NCBI GenBank assembly: GCA_017554745.1
Contig: JAFZHS010000003.1
Span: 19,609 to 83,608, forward strand
DNA from: Clostridiales bacterium
GTDB lineage: Bacteria > Bacillota > Clostridia > Saccharofermentanales > Saccharofermentanaceae
Length of the DNA stretch: 64,000 nt
Direction of reading: 5' to 3'
The number at the start of each line of letters is the position of its first letter. Within the stretch, counting starts at the first letter, position 1. The translations under genes and the position numbers were made by a program. The notes below the pieces were generated by a model. That model did not search any database, was not told the DNA's origin, and saw nothing but the letters and a program-made list of their open reading frames with translations. Below are positions 9,208-16,477 of the stretch, piece by piece.

Positions 9208-9600
9208 TTATTCTTCGATTGTTACGATCAGCTTGTCATCGTTTGTGTAGTAGCTGAAAGAGAGCTTGTCAGGACGGATACCGCAGTCCTTCTTGAATGT
9301 ATCCTTAAGGCCGTCGATCTGCTCCTGAAGGCCGCTGTTCTCAAGACTTTCCTTAACCTGATCGATCTGGTCGTCGTCAAGATCCATCTTGTAGTAGTAC
9401 TTGTAAGTAACGTGGTTGCCCTCGATCTCAAGCTTTACGTCCTTGTAATAAGTCTGGAAGTAAGAATCTTCCTTCATCTCATCACAAAGCTTCTCGATCT
9501 GGGAAGCGCTGATCTTCTGCTCGATTGTCCTAGCACCGCATCCTGCGAACATGAAGATGCACATGAATACTGCGACAATGCTGACGATTGTTTTACGCAT
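9208..9600 (-). CDS. Small lipoprotein, paralogue of 4431-4826
   Basis: This 130-aa protein has a signal peptide and lipobox (MFAGC, Cys21), then a charged domain with acidic helices and a C-terminal GIRPDKLSFSYYTNDDKL stretch matching its paralogue. It is convergent to unit 2 just as the paralogue is to unit 1. This points to duplication of a cassette of TagB-like gene, YidC-phosphatase fusion and convergent lipoprotein. Function is unknown. An extracellular accessory role for the neighbouring membrane enzymes is only a guess from position. AAAGGAGAAA precedes the ATG. Confidence 0.8.
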   Translation of the reverse strand: MRKTIVSIVAVFMCIFMFAGCGARTIEQKISASQIEKLCDEMKEDSYFQTYYKDVKLEIEGNHVTYKYYYKMDLDDDQIDQVKESLENSGLQEQIDGLKDTFKKDCGIRPDKLSFSYYTNDDKLIVTIEE

Positions 9601-9878
9601 AATACTTTCTCCTTTACCTTATCCGAGTGATTCCGTTTAACAGAAAACGCTCCCCCTAAAAGAACGGTCCTGACCTCTTATCCGAATATCCCCGAATTCT
9701 TTTTTTGTTTGTGCAACAGTGCAAATAGTACGGTTAGTGCTAAGAAATGTCAACTTTTTTTCAGGAAAACCCCGCTTAAAATAAAACACTTTATATAAAT
9801 CACTAATATTATAAATTCGCCCCTTTTTATCTCTGTAAATCTGGATATAGACCATATTGAAAAATAAACTTCGAGGGC

Positions 9879-10079
9879 TGTGCATCCAAATTCTCGAAAA
9901 ACACTCAAAAAAGATGCATAACAAGCGGTCCTGTGCATCCTTTTTTCGAATACTGAACGTAAGAAGATGCACATTTTTGAAAATATGCATCTTTTCCATA
10001 GGAGAAATGATTATTTGGGATGCATATTCCTCGTGATTATGCATCCTAAAACGCGAAAAAAGCTCATTTGGGATGCATG
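9879..10079. repeat. Periodic array of eight alternating TGCATCC/GGATGCA half sites
   Basis: Four units of 42-43 nt begin at 9879, 9932, 9984 and 10038. Each starts with T(G/A)TGCATC(C) and ends with (G)GATGCA(T/C)(A/G), and 10-11 nt separate the units. The TGCA centres lie at 9882.5, 9916.5, 9935.5, 9969.5, 9987.5, 10022.5, 10041.5 and 10075.5, giving spacings of 34, 19, 34, 18, 35, 19 and 34 nt. The ~53-nt period is close to five helical turns. Interiors are only weakly conserved (CGAAAAA and CTCA recur). Neighbouring half sites could form three stem-loops with 10-11-nt loops. I do not know this element. Confidence 0.85.
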
Positions 10080-10161
10080 CCCCCTGCTGCCCCAAAACAA
10101 GCCCTGTAAGCGGTCAACTGCAAACGCCATATGGCATTTACAGCCAAACAACCCGACACAA

Positions 10162-10192
10162 AAAAGCCGGAGCACTAAAGTCTCCGGCTTTT
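10162..10192. terminator. Rho-independent terminator after the lipoprotein cluster
   Basis: Stem AAAAGCCGGAG / CTCCGGCTTTT with a 9-nt loop lies 25 nt beyond the stop codon of the minus-strand lipoprotein at 10217. Flanking A and T runs suit either strand. Confidence 0.8.
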
Positions 10193-10216
10193 GTCAGTAC
10201 TGAAAAACTTATCAGA

Positions 10217-11677
10217 TTACGGAGTAGGATATCCGATAGCCTGCAGGAATGTATCTACCTGGTACTGTGCAAAATAGTCGTCCGTGTATGCAAGTACTAC
10301 GACAAATACGTCACCTGTGAAGAAGAGGCCGCCGTACATATAACCGTTGTGGTTGAACCAGCCCTGATCGTAGTTGATGTAACCGTCGAGGATAATGTAA
10401 CCTTCTGTGCCGTTGAATGCATAATCGTAGTCACCGTTGAATGCACCCTTGGAAAGGATATCCTGGAAGCGCTGATAGTAAGACTCATTGTATACTTCAG
10501 ACGCATGCTTGAGGTCATACTGCTGGAAGATGCAGATCTTGAGGTTGTTGTCGGAATACTGGGCTGTGCAGTAGAGATCTTCAAAGTACTCTTTTGCTGT
10601 GTATCCCAATGTGGAAGAGAGCGTGCTCTCGAAGTAAGCCATTGTGATAGGCTCAAAGCTCGTGCTTGTCGGCCATGTATAGTACTCTACATCATCGTAG
10701 TAATCATATACTGTGTACAGGTCATAGAGATCGCTGTCGATAAGCCACTTGCCGTCGATAAGCTCGAAAATGAGTGTCTGTGTGATCTCATATGTGTTTG
10801 CGCCGTTATTGTTCTTAATTGCTTCGAGATAATCATCAGTATTGCCGCCGGCATTATATACATCGTTATAAACCGTCTCAAAAGCGATCTCGGTAAATAC
10901 TACGTCAATACTGGCCTTATTGCCGTTAACGCTGAGTGTGCTGCCCTTGATCTCATAAGACAGAGTAGCATCGATGGCCTCATAGATTTCCTTAAGTTCA
11001 GGCTTGCCGAATTCTTCGTAATAATAGAAGAATGTATCGAACTCGCTCGAATAATCATATGTTGTGAGGTCCTTGAAGCCGTCAGGATTGAGGTCAATGA
11101 CAGCCTGCGCATACTTCTCTGTAACAGAAAGAACTGCGACCATTCCGAAGAATTCATAGACCTCGGAGAGGTTCTTGTCGTTCTTATCCTTAACGAGCCA
11201 GTCCTTGCCGTCCAATACGAACTTGATAGTCTGTGAGATCTCGACCGTGTTGTCGCCGTCGTCATCTTCAACAGCCTTCGCAAAGTCAGAAAGACTGCCG
11301 CCTGAAGAAGCTACATCCTTGTAGATAGCTTCGCAGTCAGGAATGGTGTAAGTAACGTCAACGCTTGCAGAACCGTCCTTCTTAGAAGAAACGACTGATT
11401 TAGAATCGATCTCGTATGTGATCGAGCCTAAGACAGCATCGAAAACATCCCCCATCTGCTTGTCGTCCATGCAGTCTTCGATATAAGAAGTCAGCTCTGT
11501 CTCCTCACCGTCAGCGGAAAGTGAGACGATGGTGTCCACATCAGCGGTAGCTACTGCAGACGCATACTCTTCGGCTGCTGCGAGTACTGCCTTGTCATCC
11601 TTGTCGAAAAGAGCGCATCCGCTCATCGACAAAAGCATAGAAGCAACGAGTACTACGGAAATTGCCTTTTGTTTCAT
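10217..11677 (-). CDS. Lipoprotein with duplicated NTF2-like N-terminal domain (486 aa)
   Basis: A signal peptide ends in lipobox MSGC (Cys21). Two tandem copies of an NTF2-like (DUF4878-like) alpha+beta domain follow (~25-180 and ~185-340). Each ends in a typical WL(V/I)-D strand and contains the E-I-(S/T)-Q-T beta segment. The C-terminal domain (~345-486) is rich in Tyr, Gly and Asp, and closely matches that of the paralogue at 13891 (QGWFNHNGYMYGGLFFTGD is shared). The other three paralogues have only one N-terminal domain, so this gene arose by internal duplication. It is extracellular and membrane-anchored. Function is unknown and no catalytic motif was recognised. Confidence 0.82.
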   Translation of the reverse strand: MKQKAISVVLVASMLLSMSGCALFDKDDKAVLAAAEEYASAVATADVDTIVSLSADGEETELTSYIEDCMDDKQMGDVFDAVLGSITYEIDSKSVVSSKKDGSASVDVTYTIPDCEAIYKDVASSGGSLSDFAKAVEDDDGDNTVEISQTIKFVLDGKDWLVKDKNDKNLSEVYEFFGMVAVLSVTEKYAQAVIDLNPDGFKDLTTYDYSSEFDTFFYYYEEFGKPELKEIYEAIDATLSYEIKGSTLSVNGNKASIDVVFTEIAFETVYNDVYNAGGNTDDYLEAIKNNNGANTYEITQTLIFELIDGKWLIDSDLYDLYTVYDYYDDVEYYTWPTSTSFEPITMAYFESTLSSTLGYTAKEYFEDLYCTAQYSDNNLKICIFQQYDLKHASEVYNESYYQRFQDILSKGAFNGDYDYAFNGTEGYIILDGYINYDQGWFNHNGYMYGGLFFTGDVFVVVLAYTDDYFAQYQVDTFLQAIGYPTP

Positions 11678-11708
11678 GCTTGATTCCCCCCTTATTGTTG
11701 GTTGTTTG

Positions 11709-11737
11709 ATTATAAGAAATTTCTCGTGTTTTTACAA
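11709..11737 (-). promoter_or_regulatory. Sigma-A promoter for the 486-aa lipoprotein
   Basis: On the minus strand: TTGTAA (11737-11732), a 17-nt spacer and TATAAT (11714-11709), about 30 nt ahead of the start codon. This suggests the gene can be expressed apart from the three paralogues upstream. Confidence 0.7.
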
Positions 11738-11746
11738 ATTTATTTG

Positions 11747-12760
11747 TTATTTAAAGTAATCTTTGGGTTCCGGATAACCGATCTCGCGGAAGAAAGTATC
11801 GACAATGTCTATATCGGAAGCCTTGTCTGAGAATGCGAAGCAATACAGCATTATGTTATCTTTCAGGTAATAAGCGCCGTATGCATATTCGTTATACCAG
11901 ATGCCCTCAAAGACGATCATGCCGTCCGTCTCATCGAAAGCAACCACGCTGTCACCGTCATAATAACCATCTCTTACATCACTCTGGAAGCCCAGGTACA
12001 TTAATTCGAACGCATTAACTGCATCAGCCGGATCCTTGTAAGCGTACATAACCATGTAGACGTGTCCGCCGTTATAATATCCATAGTCACAGGAATCACC
12101 ATACGGGTCGCCTGACGAAATGTATCCGTCGTGTTCTTCAGAGCCGAATGCCTTAATGCATGCAGCCTCAAATTCATCCAAAGTGACAGCTTTGATCATG
12201 CCGCTCCAGCCGTATTCATTGACTGCTGAATAGAACTCATATACTTCGTAGAGTTTCTTGCACTTCTTGTCCTTTACGAGCCACTTACTGCCGTCAAGAA
12301 CAAAGCTTACCGTCTGCGTTATCTCGATGACATCTTCACCGTCATTATCTTCAAGCGCCTCGACATAATCATCAAAATCGCCGCCGTCATCAGTGACATC
12401 GTCATAAACTGCCTCATAGTCGACCATTGTGTATGTGATATCTACTGAAGCCTCACCGTTCTTCTTGGACGATGTTACGGATTTCTGATCGATCTCATAT
12501 GACATTGAATTTAATATCGCGTCATAGACATCTTCCAGCTTTTCGCTGCCTTCGACATAATCGGTAAGCTCATCTTCGAAATCTTCGCCGTCTGCCATAA
12601 GCTCAATGACGTCGCTTATCTCTCCGGAGACCACGGCATCAGCATAAGATTTAGCTGCTGCCAGGACATTCTTGTTATCCCCGTCGAAAAGCGAGCATCC
12701 GCTGCAAGACAAAATAATAGAGGCGGTAAGAACCGATGAAATAACCTTTTCCTTTTTCAT
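11747..12760 (-). CDS. NTF2-like-domain lipoprotein paralogue (337 aa)
   Basis: The signal peptide ends in a CSGC lipobox. One NTF2-like domain (~25-185) carries the shared SYEIDQKSVTSSKKNGEASV-type strand. The C-terminal domain is more divergent, Tyr/Gly/Asp-rich, and contains GYYDGDSVVAFDETDGMIVF. It ends in IGYPEPKDYFK, with the IGYP motif common to all four paralogues. It is part of a tandem set of four with gaps of 58-76 nt. AGGAGGC lies ahead of the ATG. Function is unknown. Confidence 0.8.
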   Translation of the reverse strand: MKKEKVISSVLTASIILSCSGCSLFDGDNKNVLAAAKSYADAVVSGEISDVIELMADGEDFEDELTDYVEGSEKLEDVYDAILNSMSYEIDQKSVTSSKKNGEASVDITYTMVDYEAVYDDVTDDGGDFDDYVEALEDNDGEDVIEITQTVSFVLDGSKWLVKDKKCKKLYEVYEFYSAVNEYGWSGMIKAVTLDEFEAACIKAFGSEEHDGYISSGDPYGDSCDYGYYNGGHVYMVMYAYKDPADAVNAFELMYLGFQSDVRDGYYDGDSVVAFDETDGMIVFEGIWYNEYAYGAYYLKDNIMLYCFAFSDKASDIDIVDTFFREIGYPEPKDYFK

Positions 12761-12836
12761 GTGCCTTAACGCCTCCTGTTATTTGGTTTTAATTGCCGTA
12801 AGCTTTTTAAAGCCCCGGTACCGGCTCAACGCTGCT

Positions 12837-13832
12837 TTAAGGTGTGGGATAACCTATAGCGTTGAGGAAACTGTCGATAATTGATCTCGTAGAACTTCTG
12901 GAACTGTAGGTATAGCAGCCGAGGACCATATTGCCGGTAAAGAAGAAACCGCCGTAATAATCATCGCCATACCACAGGCCGTCGAATATGATATAACCGT
13001 CAGATCCGCTGAAGTTGTATTCGGAAAAGCCTTGGAAATCTTTATTCTGAATGTCGTCAACGAGATCTTCGTAGAAATAATATTCAAACTCTTCAGAAGC
13101 TTCCGATGCATCGTCATAAATGTACATGTAGATGGTTACTTCATCACCCCAGTAGGATGCATAGTCATAGTAACTTGCCGAATCAGAATAGTAGTTATAC
13201 TGATAATCGGAACCGATTACCTGCTGTAAGGCATTCTCCATTTGTCTTATCGAGATTTCTTCAAATCCGCACCAGCTTAAATGCGAGACCTCCTGGAAGA
13301 ATTCATAGACTTCATAGAAGTTATCAAGGTCATCATCGTCTACGAGCCACTTGTCGCGCTTCATCTTCAATTCGACCGTTTGCTTGATCTCAATAGTATG
13401 AGCTCCTTTATCATCCTCGAGCGCATCGATGAAGTCGTCGAGATCGCCGTCATCATCACTTACGATGTCATAGATCTCTTCGTAATCGACCATGGTGTAA
13501 ACGACATCAACGCTTGCCTTCTTATCCTTCTTTGAGGAATGGGCGGAAGCCTTGTTGATCTTGTAAGACATGGAGTCCTTGATCGCCTCGTAAGCATCTT
13601 CCATCTGCTTGTTGCGCGTAAAATTATCGAAAAAAGAATTCATAAGATACTCATAGTCATCACCGTCTGCCATGACATCAACGATGTCATCGGCATCAGC
13701 TTTGAGTATGGCCTGGCAATACTCGTCAACAACAGCAAGAACAGCCTTGTTATCGCTGTCGAAGAGCGAGCATCCGCTCATGGACAAAAGAACTGATGCG
13801 GCAAGAACAGATGAGATCAACTTCTTTTTCAT
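12837..13832 (-). CDS. NTF2-like-domain lipoprotein paralogue (331 aa)
   Basis: Signal peptide with MSGC lipobox (Cys21), an NTF2-like domain (~25-190) and a C-terminal domain ending IGYPTP. The middle of the C-terminal domain is strikingly rich in Tyr, Asp and Glu, including EEFEYYFYEDLVDDIQ. This acidic-aromatic composition is typical of proteins that bind glycans or cell-wall polymers, but that reading is inference only. It is the third member of the tandem family and the most diverged in the C-terminal domain. GGAGGCG precedes the start. Confidence 0.8.
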   Translation of the reverse strand: MKKKLISSVLAASVLLSMSGCSLFDSDNKAVLAVVDEYCQAILKADADDIVDVMADGDDYEYLMNSFFDNFTRNKQMEDAYEAIKDSMSYKINKASAHSSKKDKKASVDVVYTMVDYEEIYDIVSDDDGDLDDFIDALEDDKGAHTIEIKQTVELKMKRDKWLVDDDDLDNFYEVYEFFQEVSHLSWCGFEEISIRQMENALQQVIGSDYQYNYYSDSASYYDYASYWGDEVTIYMYIYDDASEASEEFEYYFYEDLVDDIQNKDFQGFSEYNFSGSDGYIIFDGLWYGDDYYGGFFFTGNMVLGCYTYSSRSSTRSIIDSFLNAIGYPTP

Positions 13833-13890
13833 GATTTACGCCTCCGTAAAAGATGGGAGCTGTAATGCCGGACTGCCGTTAACTTCTGTG

Positions 13891-14907
13891 TCAGAAGAAA
13901 TCTGCAGGTACGGGATAACCGATTGCCTTGAGGAAATCGTCGACCTCAGCGTGTGATGAGCTGCTGCTTGAGTAAGAGAGAACAATTACGAATACGTCGC
14001 CTGTAAAGAAGAGGCCGCCGTACATATAACCATTGTGGTTAAACCACCCCTGATCGTAATCGACGTAACCGTCAAGTACTACGTAGCCGTCTGTTCCGTT
14101 GAACTCATAAGCATAATCGCCGTCAAAATTGCCGCCTGCCAGAATGTCTGCAAAACGGTCTGTGTAAGACTTCTGGAATACTTCGGAAGCATGCTGCAAG
14201 TCATACTGCTGGAAGATATCGATCTTCAGGTCGCCGCCTGCATACTGGGCTGTCCAGTATAGATCCTCATAGTACTCGCTGCAGGTAAATCCTAATGTGT
14301 CTTCAAGTACCTGCTCGAAATACTCAACGGAGATAGCTTCGAAAGCGCCGCCCCACTTATATCCGTCTACTGCTTCAAGGAACTCGTATACTTCGAAGAA
14401 ATTCTTCTCCTTCTTATCCTTTACGAGCCATGTGCCCTCATCAAGAACGAAGTTGATCGTCTGTGTGATCTCGATCGTATCATCTCCGTCATTGTCTTCG
14501 AGTGCTTCTACGAAATCATCATACTTTCCGCCATCTTCAGTAACGTCTTCGTAAATGGTCTCATAGTCGACCATTGTGTATGTGATCTCTACACTTGCCT
14601 CAGCATTCTTCTTTGAAGATTCGACAGACTTCTGGTCGATCTCATAGGACATCGAATCAAAGATAGCCTCGTAAGCATCTTCATATTTGTCATAGCTTTC
14701 AAGGAAAGCCACAAGGTTTTCCTCGATGTCTTCGCCGTCAACCATATATTCAGCGATTTCTTCTCCGTCGCCGGAAAGGATCGCATCGGCATAATTCTGT
14801 GCTACCAGAAGAACGTTCTTGTCGTCCTTGTCAAAAAGTGCGCATCCGCTTACAGACATAAGAAGAGATGCCGCGAGCAATGACGAAATAATCTTAGTTG
14901 TTTTCAT
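13891..14907 (-). CDS. NTF2-like-domain lipoprotein paralogue (338 aa)
   Basis: First gene of the minus-strand lipoprotein cluster. It has a signal peptide with VSGC lipobox (Cys22), one NTF2-like domain (~28-190) and a C-terminal domain (~195-338) very close to that of the 486-aa protein. The shared segments include IFQQYDL, HASEVF, GYVVLDGYVDYDQGWFNHNG and IGYP. The C-terminal domains of these two genes are closer to each other than to the two genes between them, which suggests later recombination or gene conversion. It is divergent from unit 3, with 244 bp between the starts. Function is unknown. Confidence 0.82.
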   Translation of the reverse strand: MKTTKIISSLLAASLLMSVSGCALFDKDDKNVLLVAQNYADAILSGDGEEIAEYMVDGEDIEENLVAFLESYDKYEDAYEAIFDSMSYEIDQKSVESSKKNAEASVEITYTMVDYETIYEDVTEDGGKYDDFVEALEDNDGDDTIEITQTINFVLDEGTWLVKDKKEKNFFEVYEFLEAVDGYKWGGAFEAISVEYFEQVLEDTLGFTCSEYYEDLYWTAQYAGGDLKIDIFQQYDLQHASEVFQKSYTDRFADILAGGNFDGDYAYEFNGTDGYVVLDGYVDYDQGWFNHNGYMYGGLFFTGDVFVIVLSYSSSSSSHAEVDDFLKAIGYPVPADFF

Positions 14908-14977
14908 GTAAAACTAACCCCCTCATTCTTTTTTTTACCCGGCCTGAAAATACAAGCGCAGGTGTAAAAACAGGATA

Positions 14978-14986
14978 ATTATATCA
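14978..14986 (-). promoter_or_regulatory. Extended -10 promoter for the lipoprotein cluster
   Basis: The minus strand reads TGATATAAT (TG-n-TATAAT) about 70 nt upstream of the first lipoprotein start. No good -35 is seen, as expected for an extended -10 promoter. Confidence 0.5.
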
Positions 14987-15059
14987 CGTTTTTCTGCCAT
15001 TTTGCCTCATTTTCGCCTAATTTCCTTTTTCTTATATAAAAGCAAATAAATATATTTAG

Positions 15060-15088
15060 TTGAAGTTCTTAATAAAAGATAATAAAAT
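15060..15088 (+). promoter_or_regulatory. Sigma-A promoter for units 3 and 4
   Basis: TTGAAG (15060-15065), 17-nt spacer, TAAAAT (15083-15088), about 63 nt upstream of the unit 3 TagB-like start. It resembles the unit 2 promoter in -35 sequence and spacing. Confidence 0.65.
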
Positions 15089-15151
15089 ATCAGACTGTGG
15101 ATGGTGGCATCCGCAGTTTTTTGTGCGCAAATAATTCGGGGAGAAGCCTTT

Positions 15152-16474
15152 ATGGAACTTGTAAAGCTCTTATATATCGATCCCGGTACGGGAGGAATGC
15201 TGTTTACCATATTGTTTGGTATCTTCGGTGTGGCTGTTTTCTCGCTCCGCGCGCTCTTCATGAAGATGAAGTTCCGCTTAAGCGGCGGTAAGACTGCAAA
15301 GATCAATGACAGCAAGATCCCTCTTGCCATTTTCACCGACCACAAAAGATACTGGAATGTTTTCGAGCCGATCTTAGACGAGCTCGAGAAGAGAAAGCAG
15401 AAGACCGTATATCTCACCTGCTCACAAGACGATCCTGTCTTCAAAAAGAAATACGAATATATCACCGCTGAGTTCATCGGCGAAGGCAATAAGGCATTTG
15501 CAAAGCTCAATCTCCTGAATGCTTCCGTCGTTCTGTCATCGACACCGAGCCTTGATGTCTTCCAGTGGAAGCGCTCCAAGAACGTAGACTGCTACGTGCA
15601 CATCCTTCACTCTGCCAATGACATCACCATGTACCGCATGTTCGGCACCGACCACTTCGATGCGATCATGCTGTCAGGCGAATATCAGATAGAAGAAGTC
15701 CGTCAGATGGAGAAGATGCGTGATATCGAGCCCCGCGAGCTCGCTCTCTGCGGCATTCCTTACATGGACGAGATGAAGAAGAGACTCGATGCATCAGGTG
15801 AGCTCCCTCCTCATGAGAGAACTGTCCTTCTGGCACCTTCCTGGGGCGAGAGCGGTATCCTCACAAGATTCGGCGAGAAGCTTATCGATAAGCTCATAGA
15901 TACGGGATACAAGATCATCGTCAGACCTCACCCCCAGTCATACACGACCGAGAAAGACATGTTAGACAAGCTCATGTCCAAATATAAAGGCAATGATAAG
16001 GTCGAGTGGAACAGGGATAACGATAACTTCGAGGTATTGAGAAGATCAGACATCCTCATCTCTGACTATTCCGGCGTCATCTACGATTTCTCCCTCGTAT
16101 TCGATAAGCCGATCATCTACACGGACGTTCAATTTGATATAAGACCATATGACGCTTCATGGATCGATGAGACACCCTGGACATTCAGGATCCTTCCTTA
16201 CCTCGGATTAGAGCTCAACGAAGAGACCATGAACGACATCAAGGGACTTATCGACAAATGTATCGAAGACCCTTCATTCAAGGAAGGCCGCGACAAAGCG
16301 CGCGCCGAGACCTGGGTGCCCATGGGCGAAGGAACGAAGAAGTGCGTTGATTTTGTCTTGAAAAAATACAACGACGTGCTTGCCAAGTATGCAGCCGAAG
16401 AAAAGAGAGCTGCAAAACAGGCCAAGGCAAAAGCCAAATCCAAGAAGACCTCTAAGGCAAAGAAAGGCGCCTGA
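15152..16474 (+). CDS. CDP-glycerol glycerophosphotransferase-like protein, unit 3
   Basis: This 440-aa protein is the third TagB/TagF-like paralogue. I place the start at 15152 (MELVKLLYIDPGTGG) rather than at the in-frame ATG at 15101. It matches the start of the unit 2 protein, and GGGGAGAA lies just ahead of it. An N-terminal hydrophobic anchor is followed by the GT-B domain, with H153 in LHSAND, RPHP at 258-261 and SDYSGVIYD near 304. The Lys/Ala-rich tail ends in KKGA. The fusion gene starts 3 nt after the stop. I infer the same polymer role as units 1 and 2, with a possibly different acceptor. Confidence 0.88.
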   Translation: MELVKLLYIDPGTGGMLFTILFGIFGVAVFSLRALFMKMKFRLSGGKTAKINDSKIPLAIFTDHKRYWNVFEPILDELEKRKQKTVYLTCSQDDPVFKKKYEYITAEFIGEGNKAFAKLNLLNASVVLSSTPSLDVFQWKRSKNVDCYVHILHSANDITMYRMFGTDHFDAIMLSGEYQIEEVRQMEKMRDIEPRELALCGIPYMDEMKKRLDASGELPPHERTVLLAPSWGESGILTRFGEKLIDKLIDTGYKIIVRPHPQSYTTEKDMLDKLMSKYKGNDKVEWNRDNDNFEVLRRSDILISDYSGVIYDFSLVFDKPIIYTDVQFDIRPYDASWIDETPWTFRILPYLGLELNEETMNDIKGLIDKCIEDPSFKEGRDKARAETWVPMGEGTKKCVDFVLKKYNDVLAKYAAEEKRAAKQAKAKAKSKKTSKAKKGA

Positions 16475-16477
16475 TTA

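Larger units (their letters stand above)
9601..10216. other. 616-bp gene-free region
   Basis: No convincing coding region is present. The minus-strand open frame here lacks homology and is interrupted in character by the repeat array. The AT-rich left part (9601-9870) holds the 5' region of the small lipoprotein gene. The middle (9879-10079) holds the periodic TGCA array described separately. The right end holds the terminator at 10162-10192. Confidence 0.7.

Noticed and set aside
9879..10079. CRISPR array
   Set aside because: The repeated element is only 8-9 nt, alternates in orientation, has 10-11 and ~25-nt gaps in turn, and no cas gene is near.
9637..10095. A 152-codon minus-strand open frame in the gene-free region
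   Set aside because: It runs through the TGCA array, which explains its recurring Met-His codons. No ribosome binding site or domain is seen.
9637..10216. Small structured RNA such as 6S RNA or an RNase P RNA
   Set aside because: No conserved core of a known RNA family is recognisable. The only regular structure is the TGCA array.
10073..11236. A 387-codon plus-strand open frame over the lipoprotein at 10217
   Set aside because: It is antisense to a clear lipoprotein with signal peptide and paralogues, and its Ile/Val/Cys-rich sequence matches nothing.
15101..15151. Upstream start for the unit 3 TagB-like gene
   Set aside because: The extra 17 residues have no counterpart in the unit 2 paralogue, and the ribosome binding site lies before 15152.
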